Source of the DNA: Brevipalpus yothersi
Lineage: Eukaryota; Arthropoda; Arachnida; Trombidiformes; Tenuipalpidae
DNA: 64,000 bases
Assembly (NCBI GenBank): GCA_003956705.1
Contig: QZCP01000601.1
Span: forward strand, 12,395-76,394
Direction of reading: 5' to 3'
In this document: positions 1 to 14,560 of the stretch, in pieces
Layout: each line of letters begins with the position of its first letter
Numbering within the stretch: the stretch's first letter is position 1
The notes under the pieces: model-generated
Told to the model about the DNA's origin: nothing
The model's database searches: none
Seen by the model: the letters and a program-made list of their open reading frames with translations, nothing else
Position numbers and translations under genes: made by a program

Positions 1-350
1 TTTGACTATCAATCATCACAACAGTTGAATCAATTTGAGTTGCCTTGGTCTGCTGACTGTCGGGACTAGGCGATATTGCTCTGGAAACATTTGAGGCCAC
101 TTTGGTGAACGATGATTTTAATTTGGTACTTGACTTTGGTGTCACCTCTTTTCGCGCTTTCTCTCCAATTCGCTTGGGCACATCACCAAGAATCAATGGA
201 CCCGATGATTCCATGAGATGAGGATGCCTTGGCGAACTCGGCGGCACAATAGATGTGGTTGATGATGATATCTGTTGCGTAGGCTTTGGTGAAGGCAACG
301 GTGCTGATGAGGGTGTTGATGATAATGAAACAAATTTTTTGGTCAAACAT
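1..350 (-). CDS. eag: eag coding exon 10 (partial): Ser/Pro-rich C-terminal tail
   Basis: Open from acceptor TTATTCCATAG to the left edge, in the phase required by exon 9. Codes for a Ser/Pro/Thr-rich tail (SSTPSSAPLPSPKPTQQ). No stop is seen, so the gene continues outside the window. The assignment rests on frame, phase and composition, since this tail is poorly conserved. Confidence 0.8.
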
Positions 351-2118
351 CTATGGAATAAATGAAAAGATATTATTAGGTTTGAGAAACGAAATATCCT
401 ATCGAAAGTTAATGTGGCAAAAGTTTTCAAAAACTTTTTTCGCTCGTGATCTTGAAATATTTTTCAACAGATGTCACTGGTGGTTCGGAATTCTAAAAAT
501 TCAGAAAATATACACATTCGTTCAATCGAATTCGAATATCATGAAAAATAGATGGACAAGAAAAAATTGAGCAGAATAAATCTAAAAGAAAAAAAGAGGG
601 AGAAAACAGATATGGAAGAGAGGAGAAAAAAGAAAGAAAGAAAGAAAGAAAGAGGATCACTTGATAGTTGGGTAAAGATGAAAAATTGCTATCAAATTGA
701 ATCAAAACAATTGGCATAGCCTGAGAGGATTGTTCGTGTGTATGGATAACGGGAATAGTATGGAATAGACAGGGAATAGAAAGAATGGAAATATGAACGA
801 AAAAATGATATGAGAAAGAAGAAGAAACGCATTGGCTGAGGAAAAAGTTCTCCATTTTGCTTCCATAAAGAAGATGGTGTTGAAGTTCTCTTGTCTCGAT
901 CTATTCATTGCTATTGAAGATTCGATTGAATCGATCAAATGCATCTCACTACTATCGACTATTGGCTTTGAATAAGGGAAACGAAGAGACCCTCTTCTTG
1001 TCTCTCTCTCACCCACATACACAATTCCATACGCATACAAAAAACTTTCATAGACAATGATTTTCTTTCGAGTTGAATCTTGTTCCCTACTTTCATTCAG
1101 TTCCGCTCATGTCATTAGGTTAAGAAGAATGAGGAAAGGAAGAAAAGAGAAACGATTTGATTGACAATTGTGATGGACACCATTTCGTTTGAATCAATCG
1201 CTTGGCTAGACATTGAATATTATCGTATTTGTAACCCTTTTGCCATGAGGGTCGAACATGGCTGGTAGACTGATGAGAATAGAGCTTAATTCAGTCTTCC
1301 TAACCCTCTTGGCTGTTGTAGAGAGAATGTAATGACAAACACAATACTCACGCTAAATGTTCATCTATCTTGTTTACTCGATTGTTGAGCTTCTGTATTT
1401 CCAACTTAAGATCCACTCTCATATCAATCAGACTGGCCACAATTTGCTGATAGTCAACATTGGTAATACTTTTCGGATGTAGTATCACTTTATTTTCAAC
1501 CTGATATTGGCTCTGTATCTGATCACCAGTCTGGCTGATTATCGGTGTTCCGGTAGGCACAATTTTACCCTGATCCAATGGTTCACGAGTCTCCTCAATG
1601 GTCTCAGGACGCCCTGAGCTGGGCACCCGTGGCCACTTGTTACCCTGTGTGGGTGGCCGTATATCTTTGACCACATGTATGTGTTCCGATTTTTTACACA
1701 CAAGCTCAGTTCGACGACCGGATGCGGAAGTTTTATCATAATCTTTATCAAACTGTAAATTATTATTATTGTTCGTTGCATTGGCCAATGCTGCAGCCCA
1801 TCGTGAAGTTTTACTGGTAGCTGAGCTACCTCGAGACTCAATTTCGGTTGATGTGGATATCTTATTGCTTTCGGCGGTTGTTGTTGTTGTTGTTTCCTTT
1901 GGACCACGCTCAATATCCGATCCACCTCCATCGCCTGTAGGATTACTGGACGATGGTCTACTCAGGACCGGTAGAGAACCAGCATCCGATGGCTTGCGAA
2001 ATTTGGAAAATATTTTGCGAACCAAATGATCTTCCGCTGGATTGTGGATAGGCTCATTTTTACGCCGTTCTGCGAGCTCCATTTCTCGACGAACATCAGC
2101 AACTTTACGGAATATTAA

Positions 2119-2180
<62 letters not shown>

Positions 2181-3718
2181 GATTAATATACTTGCAGTTG
2201 ATTAGACTTGAGTTTGAGGAGAAAAATACACAGATGCTTTCGTCAAGCTACTCTTTCCCTCTATTCGCAATCAAATATTCATTAGGTAAGGTCAATTCAA
2301 TGAGATTTGTAGCAATGATTCACTGCTAATTGCTAGGATTAGTCATTGTTTCGCTCTCTCTCTCTCTCTTCATCCACCCATTCGTTTTGTTTGTGTGTGT
2401 CTGTGTATACCCTCCAGAAGATAACTTGATGAAAAAGAGCTCAGATATTGGGCTCACGAAATCACTTCACATGGTATGGATCAGCTTTTAATCTGGCTAC
2501 ATATTAGCAACAGATACTTGCACAAACATACACGCGATTTTAAGTGAAAACAGAAGGATTATCTGGGCTTTTGTTCGAGTTTCCGGATCCTCTGGCTATT
2601 GCTGAAGCCTCACACATACACTTTTACACGTGGGATTGGCCATTCCAATCTCTAGGCACAACCTAGTCAATATTGTGTTTATAAGAGAGGATAAATTTTT
2701 TCCTCCAAACAAGATACCAAAATAACTGATTTATTTTTACCAGTTCCGGTATAGTGGCTCAATTTAAGGATAATCAAAAAATTTCACCAGAATTTCACTT
2801 AAAATTACGATCAAGTATTATTCTCTCTCTATCAAGCACGGAACAATTCAGTTATTCCAGATGACGAAACTGTAGTAAATATTTGTGCTCCGTATTCATA
2901 ATTTCCGCTAAATAAAACTGATCATGTACTCAATAGAATTGCTATTTTTAAGTCAATTTTTTTGAGCATTTTGTCAGTTTTCAAAAGAATTATGATACAA
3001 AAAGGGGAGCAAAAATAAGCTGTATAAAGGAATTTTTTTCATGGAATATCTTTTCTCTCTTTCTCAACATTTTTGTTCACATTTCCATCTAATATCTAAA
3101 TTATGATGATGATTTTTATTCTTTCTCTACCTTTTTTCTTCCATGCTCGCTTTCAGTTGCATCAAACCATATGACATTGGAATAACAATGAAACGTATAT
3201 TCTTTGCACACATACACATTCTTCCACTGGACTCATGATGTGAATAACTTATTCAGGGTGTATATAGCTTTTTGGCAGTCAATGAGTATATATACTTCAT
3301 TTTTTCTCTCTCTTCCTCTACTTTGGCCCATGATATGCACATACCTTCTGCTCATCTCTTTTTTTGCATACTTTTTCTAGTTACACAGATCCACAGAATG
3401 CGGATTACTAAGGCAATAACATCTTTCGACTATGAATTGTAGTCATGAGTGAAACGATTCTCATTCGATTCTCATTTGGAACAAACTATTTTTTTTCTAC
3501 TATTAATATTAGCAATCGAAACAATAAATCTGAATAAGATGGCAATTACTGGAATAATATGATATAAATACTCGGAACAATATTGTGAGATTTTTCTTCT
3601 GCATTTTTTTTCCTCCACCTCATTTTCCTTGAATCGAGAGAAAAAAAAGTTTCCCCTTAAGAATAGACATGCTTGGTCGACAATTTGATTGGTGCAAGTA
3701 TTATTCCATTTTCTATTG

Positions 3719-3756
<38 letters not shown>

Positions 3757-6700
3757 TCTTCCTCATTCTTGATGGCAAAAAGTCTTAAGAAACACTCTTA
3801 TATACACACACATATCAGAGTGCAATGAATTTTTACAGAGTTCATGTGTCGGTTATTCATGAGAAGAAAGGAGAAAAGTTCTTCTTAAGAATATCTGTTT
3901 TTCTTTTGGCAATTATTCTCTTTCGCTTTCCCCCTCCCCTTCTATTTCCATTATTTTTATCTTCCAAAACCCACTCAAATCACCATGACGAAGAGAGCAA
4001 ATAGAAAGTGGAAGAGAAAAGGAAGGAGAGACTTGAAGGAGCAGATAGATAGATGAAGAGAGAGAGAGAGAGAGAGAGAGATAGAATATAAGGAGAAGTC
4101 ATGAAATAAAAGAAAAGCAATGGAATAGTGGAAAATCATGTCCTTATTGTAGCAAGATTTCAGATAAATTATGAACGAATCCAGAGCCCAAACGACTTAC
4201 AGGCTCACTGTTTTGTTTCGCAAAAACTTTTTTTTCAGAATACCCAAACTCTCTACGGTGATGGTGGTAGAGGAATCTTTTTCGGTTACTCACTGACACA
4301 TGAGAATACTGAACTTCTTTCCCAAATAGTTCTCATGGGTACTATCTATTAGTGACCCGAGAAAATAGTGAGAATAGAGAGAGCGAGCTGCAATTGTTCA
4401 TATGGATGCAAATTATCAAGCGCCAGAAACAGGGAGGCAAGATAAAAAGAGAGAGAGGAAAAGCTTGAATTTTCATGGTATATTTTGAAAACAAAGTGGA
4501 AAAAAGGGTTCATCCTTCCTATTTGAACATGAATACAGCATATGCATGGAATAACAATCCTTTCTTTCTCTCTTTTTCCCTTCCCTCATTGAAACTTCAC
4601 CAGACTTTCTCTCTTTCCATTCACACTTTGAATCAATCCAGTTCAAAAATACCCTGCATAGTGTATACAAAATCAATCAACTAATTACACCATACTCACC
4701 CTGTGGCGTAGATTGTATGTCAACATTAGATTTCGGGCAAATGAATTAGCAAAACCATGATAAAAGTTGAGCACTTCGAGTAATTTATCCCGTTTGATTG
4801 CATGTAGATCACAATATGTTAGGGCACGAACATTGGCACAAGATTGTCCGATGGTCGGCTCTTTCCAGAAGGCATCACCGAACACATCACCCTTGCCCAG
4901 TATGGCTACCACTTCATCATCTTGTATAACTTCCAATGAGCCACTCACCACAAAGCATAGTGTATCAATACTTTCACCCGAATGATACAACAGATCACCA
5001 GGCGCCGAATGGTCCATACTGAAATACATGGCCAGTGCACGAAGACATCCATCACTGGCCAAACGGAATGCTGGATGCTCATTGAACACTTTACGATTCA
5101 AATGGACACATATATCGGCTGTCATATCTTTTGGACAATAGCTTAACACTTTTTTTGTATCTATTCCTTTGGACATTGTCCATGTGGATACCACATAATC
5201 CATTACACGTTCAGTCAATGCTTTGGGCACCTCATGAAGCTTCATGAATTCTCGTACGTTATTCAGCATATCGTGATAACGTGCCGTTGAAGAGGTCATC
5301 TGCTGAATTATAGTTGTTACGTGACCAAATATCGTGGCATACAGTAGAGCTGGTTATGTGTGTACCATTGGTCAGTAAGAATGTGTATGTGTGTTGTGGT
5401 CAGCAATGTATTGGTAGTAGGTGATATTCCATGAAATATTTCCCCAGGATAGATGAGAAGTGAGGAGAGAGAGAGGAGAAAGAGAAGAGAAGAGCAATGA
5501 ATCAAGTGGAGAATGTTTGTTTTTCACTGTTTCATGATGGTGATCAAAATTCGATTATCAATATGAAACACACGCAATATTGGTATGTGAAAAATTTTGT
5601 ACAATCAATGTTATTCTATTCTATTTTTGGTATGTGCTGATCAACAAAATGTTCTGTTGTATTGAAAAAAATGGGTTAATTTTCTTCTTCTCATTTTATC
5701 ACCAAAGTGGATTAAGAATTGTCTTCTAATAGAGGTTAGTATGAATAATTCGATTATATAATCAATCTAACTTGAGGTAAATTTGGTTGAAGTTTCCCTA
5801 AGAAAGCTTCTCAATAGGATTGATTAGAGTTTAGTGCTAATCAATTTGATTATTTTCTTGAAGAAGAGAAAAAGAACGAAGAGCGATAGAGCATGTATCA
5901 CTTAGAGAAAGAAGCTTAGAGAAAGAGAGAGAGAGAGAGAAGAAGAAGAATATCCTTTTCAAATTGTAAATAGAACATGAAGTGATATTTGCTAAGAACG
6001 TTTGAGAGCCTTTCATGAGTTTGAATACGATTCATGAATATTGATCAGGTCATCGTTTCCAAAAGAGGAGAAGAGATGAGAGAGAGAGAGAGAAAGACAA
6101 GTCTTGATGTGTTTAGGGGTATGCCAGACAAGACATGTTAAATATGCCATTCAATTCTAGAGAATTCAGACTACTTCATGAAATCTTTCCCTTCATATTT
6201 GTCTCTCAAACCCAATCATGATCACAAAATCTGTCCTTTTTGCGAAAAATTTTGTCCCCAACACGACCAGAAACACTGATAAAATCTGGAAACTCTTCCA
6301 TTCTATGTACATGTCTCGGTCTGTGGGTGGACATGAGAATCGATGATGATCTTTTTTTCCAACCAGTCAAGCCTTTCATGTTGGGTAAGAATGAAAATAA
6401 AAACAAAGAAAAAATATAAAAGATGTCCCTAAAATGCTCAAGAGATGGAAACGAATAGAGAGGAGAATAGAGTCTTTGATCTTTTGTGACGACTAAGCCT
6501 TGATATAGTAGAAATATTTGTCATTGACGAATCATCGGATAATAGTATAGGGAAGACAGAGAAAAAGAATGGAAACTGAAATGTGTTCAACAGTAATATT
6601 GAGGCTAGAATATTATGGCCACAGGGTCAACAGTGAAGAAGATAGAAAGATTTTCTGATGATTGAAATCCGTAAAGCTTTAGACCTCACAGAATATATAT

Positions 6701-6782
6701 ATACACATACACATCTATCTATATGTATTCACCTCATGGGGATAACGGAGAAAAGAGAATAGAGAAGGTAAAAGGATGAGGA

Positions 6783-6841
<59 letters not shown>

Positions 6842-7080
6842 TGTATCGAGATCGATGGCTATAGCTGTCAATGTAGACTTCTACATTTCCTTTTTGCAAC
6901 TTCATTGTCAATGTGTATTGCCAGTTTTACTGTGTGTGTGCGGCTAGAATACAATTTTCACTGGACATGTATGTGTGTGACCAGCCGGAATAGGGAATAC
7001 ACAGCTAGAAGAAGAATTGCCATGTGAATATTCTGTCTTCACAGCGGAAAGAACCAATTGTCGAGTCAGCAGTGGAAAAC

Positions 7081-7136
<56 letters not shown>

Positions 7137-10100
7137 CCGATTTCGAATTGTTTGAGGATGAAATGAATTTTTCAACTCACCTCCAATGATCATCATACAT
7201 ATTGTGAATACTTTCTCATTATCCGTTTCAGGAGCAACATTACCAAAACCAACACTTGTCATACATGTCATCGTAAAATATAAGGCTGTTATATACATGG
7301 TCCCTCTTTTAGGTCCTCCGACAAGTTCCGACGCCGGTCTCATGCCGGGGGGACTTGTGAGCTCGGATACAGTGAAATTGAAAGGTTGCTGTAACAATGG
7401 AAACAGTGGAAATTGATGAAATTAAAAGTTTTGTTCTTGTTTTTTTCTGTGGTTTGAGAATGAACACACAAAATTTCCAGGGAACAATAAAGTGGGAATA
7501 GTGTATATGTGAAGGGAAAGAAGAAGAAGAAGAAGAAAAATTTCAAGTCATTCATGATTCGAAATTCGAACTGATCCTTCTGCTCACTTATGGGAATAAG
7601 TTCACGCACGATATCATTCTTCTCACAGAAAGGCTAACCTAACTTTTCTTGATTGGATAAGATTTCATTTGATTCGAAAGGGGAATAACTTATATGTATG
7701 CTGTGTGATATGGCACAGAATAGAGAATCATTGCACCTTGGCTGATAAAATTGTTTTTTCGTTCTCTTTCTCTCTCTCTCTCTCTCTCTTCGTGGTGATC
7801 TTCACTTTCTCCCCATTGAGAACCTCTCAAAATATCTAGTATTCACCGATGCAATGTGAAGGTTAGAATTTCTATTCTCAGGTACGTGTCTAGCCTTAAT
7901 GTTGTCCACCTCTTTCTTTCTTTTTTCCTTTTATTCTCTCCAGAGAGAGTATCGATTGTCCTTTCTCAACTATCAAAATCTAAACAAGCGGTCATCTTGA
8001 GTCAATCACGCGAGCAATAAAACAGATTTTGTGCCTTTCCATTCTGCTGGGTGCCATACTTCAGTACCTCTCTTTCTCTATCTATCTTTTTGCTCATATT
8101 CTTTAGTGTATATTGAGGAGGTAAAAAAAAGATATACCTTAACCAGGTGACGTGACTTGATCGCCATAATCTAAACGCACCCAAAATACATTATTCTAAT
8201 ATATTACACATACTGACACACTCTATCGTTCAACAATTCACCATCATGATGAAGGTGAATCTTCATTTGCGGGGGAAACACACACAATTCCTGTAGACAG
8301 AGGAATCCATACACCAGAATATGGATGATAAAATAGTTGAAGCGTGATCTACATTAGCTGGGCTTTCTCTCTGTTGCCTCTCCAACATGGGAGGACAAAA
8401 AAAAATTTTCCTTCCATGCTCAAGCATGTGATGGGCTACTTCTTTCATGGTATATGAAATATTATGTATGCGTGTTAAACTATAGACATAGACCCACACA
8501 CACACACACACATACGCATACACACACAATAATGTATTGATCGATATAATTTGCTCAACAATATTTTGCACAATTTTCAACCTGTCACTCGATTGATGTT
8601 GTATATACAATTTGAAAATGTGTGTGTGATTTAGGGGTAAAAATTAGAGAGAGAGAGAAAGAAGATGATCCAAACTATATACCTTGGTTATATTGCCCAA
8701 TTTCCATAGCCATCCGTAAACATAGCCATTTTCGGCATCACTTTTACCAATACTATACCATATACACGCTAACCAATGTCCAACCAACATATAAAAGCAC
8801 AAAAGCAATATGAGCATTGCGGCTCCATACTCCAGATAGCGATCCAGTTTACGAACCACACGACCAAGTCGTAGGAGTCGAACCACTTTAAGGGCACTGA
8901 AAAGACTTCCGATTCCTTGCTGTGATAAGTAGCATAGAGGAAGGCAAAGACACAGAGAAAAAGAGAGAGAAAATTTATTTCTTTTTCTCTTGAGCACATG
9001 AAGATTCCATAGATGATAAGCTGAGGGGGAGTCGGAAATAATTTCAAGTGGAGCAAAAAAAAACTTTCAAGGAAGAGGAGGAGGAGGAAGAGGTGAAGAA
9101 AGAGGAAAGGTGTACTTTTGAGTGAAAAAAAAGAAGAGGGAAAAGGTAGTTGTTCAGTGAGTGAAATTGAAGGAATGATATTGCAGCAATTAAGCACATT
9201 TACATGCAAATTGGAAAGCGATTCATGTGGATGATAATTCAGGAAATTAGTTGTCAAGAGGTTTATAATTTTGCTAGAGTTCCATGGATAGTAAGGAAAG
9301 ATTAAATAAGAGAGGAAGGATTCTCTCTGTCTTATCGTGAGAGCCTTGTACAAGTAGGATGCCTCAGGCATTAGTAGTGAAAGAAGATGAATATTCAATT
9401 TTTCATCTTCATTCCTTCTCATTCATTCAAAACCCTTTCATCATGAGGATGATATTTTTTTTGTAATTGGTGAGAATTTGCGGAAACCATTTTTTTCCAC
9501 TGAACAAACGATGCTGAAACGATTATCATTGAGGAAAAAAAAGAACTAAAAATATCAAGTCATAGGTATGTCTCATGGGGGAATATCTCGTATTTGTTCA
9601 TGTTTCATAATCCAATTTAAACTTTATGATTTAGAGAGTTTAAAAAAATTCTTCTCATCATATGTTCATTTTTATATTGACTTACAAGTGCTCAGAATTC
9701 ATGACACGATACATGTATATGCACAATATTCGCCTAGTTTTTTTTTGCTCGATTAGTTTGAAGAAGGTTTACAACCTCTATCCATAGAATATATACTCTC
9801 AATTGATCGATTGCTGATAGTAAGATAGCTACCAAGACATACTAAGGCGAAGCCAATCTCGATAATGAGTCTCAATCAATCGTTATGATTGTCATTTGGT
9901 AAACAAATAATTAGCCAAAAAGCTCTCTAGACTCATTTTCATCCGATAGGTTTCTGAAAAATTTTGAAAACAATTTCCTCGATTACCTTGCATACAGAAT
10001 TTTGAGTACAAGTTGGATTATGTCAGATGAAAGCTTAAGAAACTTTCTTCTCATACCGCTAGTAAAGTTAGTCGAGACTCAATTATGTTACTGATTATGA

Positions 10101-11556
10101 CTTGAGTAAAGTAAAAGCCTTGCAAAAATTTGATACAATATTTTGATGCATAATCAGCTTACCCGATGTATACGCTTATGATATCATACTTGAGGGCTTA
10201 TTTTGTGGAAGTCTACTCAATCATGTCCATTGTAGTCCAATTATATCGAGTATATGAGGGTATGTGTGTTGATAATAATTGCCATGCATTCCATGCCTTC
10301 TTATTTGTTCATTTTTCTGATCTGAATAGTGGAACACACAGCCTGATAGTGTGTACATGCATAAATATATATATATATGTGTGTGTGTCACCAAGTATGT
10401 GAGGAGGATAGATCTTTTGCTGACCAGTTAGATTCACGATGGGCTGTATACAATACGAAAGTTGCTTTAGGTTTACTTCCAGGAGCATTCAGAAGAATTT
10501 TCATGCCCTAAGATTTTCGATTAATAGGGAAAGCAATGAATAGCATCTGATTCTGACAATCATATTCTCTCTCTCTTTTGAAGCCAATTGCATGATATGA
10601 TTGGATGGACTGCTATTTTCTCACGTAATTTACTCACAGATAAAGCTAAGGAAAAAAGGAATGTCTATAATCATGCACAAAAATGGTTCATGTGAATCTA
10701 TGGAACCTCAAAAGTGACCAATAGTGAATGGTTGTCATAATGATGTTGATACTCACTTCTTCACCAGCATCAAAGGCATTGAAAATATCATAAGGCAGAC
10801 ATGATAAAAGGTCTATGATGAACCAACTTTTAAGATAGTTCATACGTATTATTTTAGGATCGGAGACCACTTCTCCGTTGGGCCCGACAAAAGTTGTATG
10901 AAAATTGAGCACAATATCAATGAAGAATATTACATCGACGATGCTGTGGAAAAAATCATAAAAATTGTATTATTTATCTATATTTATCAATTCATTATGA
11001 TATTAGACGAAAATTTTGGAATGTGTACAATTCTGAGCTGAGTTTTTATATTTTGCATTTTCACAATTTCTTCCACAATTCTTACGAGACATTTTTTATT
11101 CACTTTAAGATATTCCAGTTGAATTTTTTAAGCTCATATGAATGGGTCTGGAATCAGTATTCAGGCTCATTTGAATACCGTTAGATTCCAATCAAGTCTA
11201 GGCTCTTGATAAGCTGGATATGTTGTTGGGAATATTCAAACCCCAGAAGCATCTTTCATGCATATAGACACCTTTTACATGTATTAAAGATAATCTTGAG
11301 GTGAGAATAGAGAGAAGCCCGTATTCACCCACTTATATCCTCGCTATTTGCATCAACCTAATGAGCGAAATTTGATTAATTGTGGCTTATTACAGTTTCT
11401 TGGGTATAGAGGGATAAAAAACTACCTACAATAATGCCATGTTGCCTGAGGTAGTCGAAAAATTGGCAATCGATAGAGCCTTATGCATCAAGTAAACAGA
11501 AATATGGGAATACAAATATAAATATACATATACACTAATATTCACTCATTTATAAA

Positions 11557-11627
<71 letters not shown>

Positions 11628-14486
11628 ATTCCCATGGAATAACTAAGCTTGAAGAGTGTTAATTTTGCATGATTATACATTCACATCCCTTTTCTAGAGA
11701 AAGAGAGAGGAAATTAATGGATGTGAGTAGGATTGACTCTGAGGAATCATTCAGGGAGCACATATTGATGAGGCCACAAGAGGAATGAGAGAGAGAGAGA
11801 GAGAGAGCTAAAAAATACTGATGATTTGTTGTGAAAGCTGTATTCTGTAGTCGGTGATATTGAAAATCAATGGAATGGAAGGCATATTTATGTTGAATTT
11901 AATGCAATTGCAGCTTCAATTGCTCACTATTTGATGTGTTCACTTGTATTTTTGATGATTTGTTTTTCCATTTTCTCTTCTCCTCATGAGACTTGAAAAA
12001 TTTTTATCGCTCTATTTGAACTTTTGATGAAAACAAGGGGGAGTGAGAAGAGCTTCTCATCTCTCTATTTGATGAATAATAACACATAATATACTATGTG
12101 GGAAGAGTCAAGGATATATCTTTTGTTTCCCAAATTGGTTATTTCGGGAGTCTTGATGAAAAAATTGTACATATTTTTGGAGAGCTCATATTAAGTTAGG
12201 TTTGCTAATTTGGGTCACACTTTCTCGAGTCATTGGCTGATTTGCGTGGTATCTGAGCAGTGCAAATCTTTGATATCCTATTATAATATATGTAACCAAG
12301 AACTTGGATCAAGCCTCCCAGAAATCTGGCCAACAAAAATGTAGACACATATACATATCAACCATCATCAAAATCTATTCCATTATCAACATAATGAACC
12401 ATTTCGATTCACTCTCATTCGAATTAATATGGTAAAATAATCGCCTTTCACAGCCAGTTGTTAGATGGATGCTGGAAGAGAGAAAATAAGGATTGATGCC
12501 AGCTTCCGATTATTCTCCAGGACCCATAACACACACCCCCTACCAGCCAAAAGAGAGAGAGAGAGAGAGAGATCATAGAAACGATAGAATCACATGGGAA
12601 AGAATTCATCTGAATAATAATAATGTTCTGCTGTTGCTTATATACTATTCCATCGTGTCGTGAATACTACTAATGGAGAGGATATTTTGTTGGACAAACA
12701 TTCACCCAGTGAGAAGGAGGCCAAATCCCAGTCATCATTCATGAAATATCATCGAACATTCAGATAGAGAAAGAAAGAAAAAGAGAGAGAGACAGTGAAT
12801 GGTAATATCTGTATATGTGAGCACTGCTCATAGACTAATCTTCGACTCTATTGCGTGATTCAATTATCTTTCAAGGGTATGACTATTCACCAACATTTCT
12901 TCTTCTTCCTCTTCTTCCTTTTTCTTCTTTCACTCCTTGATTCTCTCTGTATACAGATAGCTTTTATCTTACTAGTTTCCCAGATTTATCCAAGAAAAGC
13001 ACATTCAGTTCAATCGTAATCAACCTGATATCGTGATTTATCATCAAGGCTTACCCATTGATTTTGATTCTTTTACTGTATCGGAATATTGTCAAGGACA
13101 TTTCGATACCATTCTGCATTTACATTGTGATTAGTATTACTTCCATAACACTCCATTCATTTTGATTAAAGCTTTTTAGTCAGAAATATGGCCCACTTCT
13201 CAGGACTTTTCCTCAATTGTTTGATCGAAAAAGTAATGATAATCTTCAACAAATCTTGTCCAATAACGAAATGATTTCTTCATAAGTCACTGAAAGTGTT
13301 CATTCAAGTCAATTTATGAATGAAAAAGATGTTCATGTTCAAATATTCCATGACTACTATTGCAAGCTATTTGAAATCTAGATAACCCATTGATTTAGTA
13401 TGAATTTTCTCTCGTTCATTTTATTTCGATTTGCGAAATATTATTCTCATCTCTATCGTAAATATGCACAGTATTCCTAAAACTTTTTCTCACTCGGTAA
13501 GCAGTAAAACAATCACTCATTTCTGGATGCTGGAAAATTCGTCTTCAAAATTATTATCATTACAAATATTATTATTGTTATTATTCTAACTTCACTCTCA
13601 TCACTCTTATTCCTGTCTTGCATCTTACACCGTCACCTCCTTTTCAATTCACCATGTTGCTGAGAAGAATAAGAAACCCTGTTCGCTCATTTTGTAGCTA
13701 TCAGCGAAAATTCTGATGCATATTCCGAGGAGCTTCAAGAGGAGAATAAGATAAGAGGGATGACATTGATGAACTGAGTAAAAGTATGCTCGAACAAAAG
13801 ATGAGGAGGTTAGAGAGAGGGAGACAGAATCATTGGGATGATGGATGCCAAAAATTTCGAATTCCATATCTTGCAATCAAAAGTAAGAAGTGTGTATATA
13901 TGATGCAAAGAAAGAGAAGTATAAAGAAAGAAAAAGAGAGAGAGGAAAGAGAATCTTTGAATAAGAAGAGAGAATAAAAGATGCCATTTAAATGTGTAAA
14001 AAGAGCAAGTTTTCATTTCAAATTCGCCTTCTTCGTCTGTTTGCAGTACTTTTTTACTTTAAAATTCTTGTTGAATTCGATTGAACGATCTTTCAGGGAC
14101 TATTCAGTTCTGCTTCTACCTTATTCACACCTCATTCGTCGCATTTTCTTCCATAGCTACCTACAGAGAGCCATGTCAATGCTCATGTTATTCTAATGAG
14201 AATCCAGAGAAAGAGAGAGAGACAGAGGGAGTGGAGAGAAAAAAGATGGAGTGAATATAACAAGTGAAAATTTTTCTCCAGAATACAGAATACACACACA
14301 TAGATGGATAAAAGTCTACAGATTCAGAGTCTGTACTCAGGAGAATTTACCACAAGAGATTTGATCTCAGCCAGAGAAGAATTGCAATTGAATAAAAGAG
14401 AGACGAAAACGAAGAAGAAGAAGAAAGAAAGCCTGTTAGCATCACAACAATCAACTTGGTCCTTTTTCCTGGGGAAAGAGATTTTG

Positions 14487-14560
<74 letters not shown>

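Larger units (their letters stand above)
5350..7180 (-). other. eag intron 7
   Basis: 1.8-kb intron between the pore exon and the C-linker exon, with two long GA tracts (6787-6838, 7084-7133). No supported gene. Confidence 0.75.
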
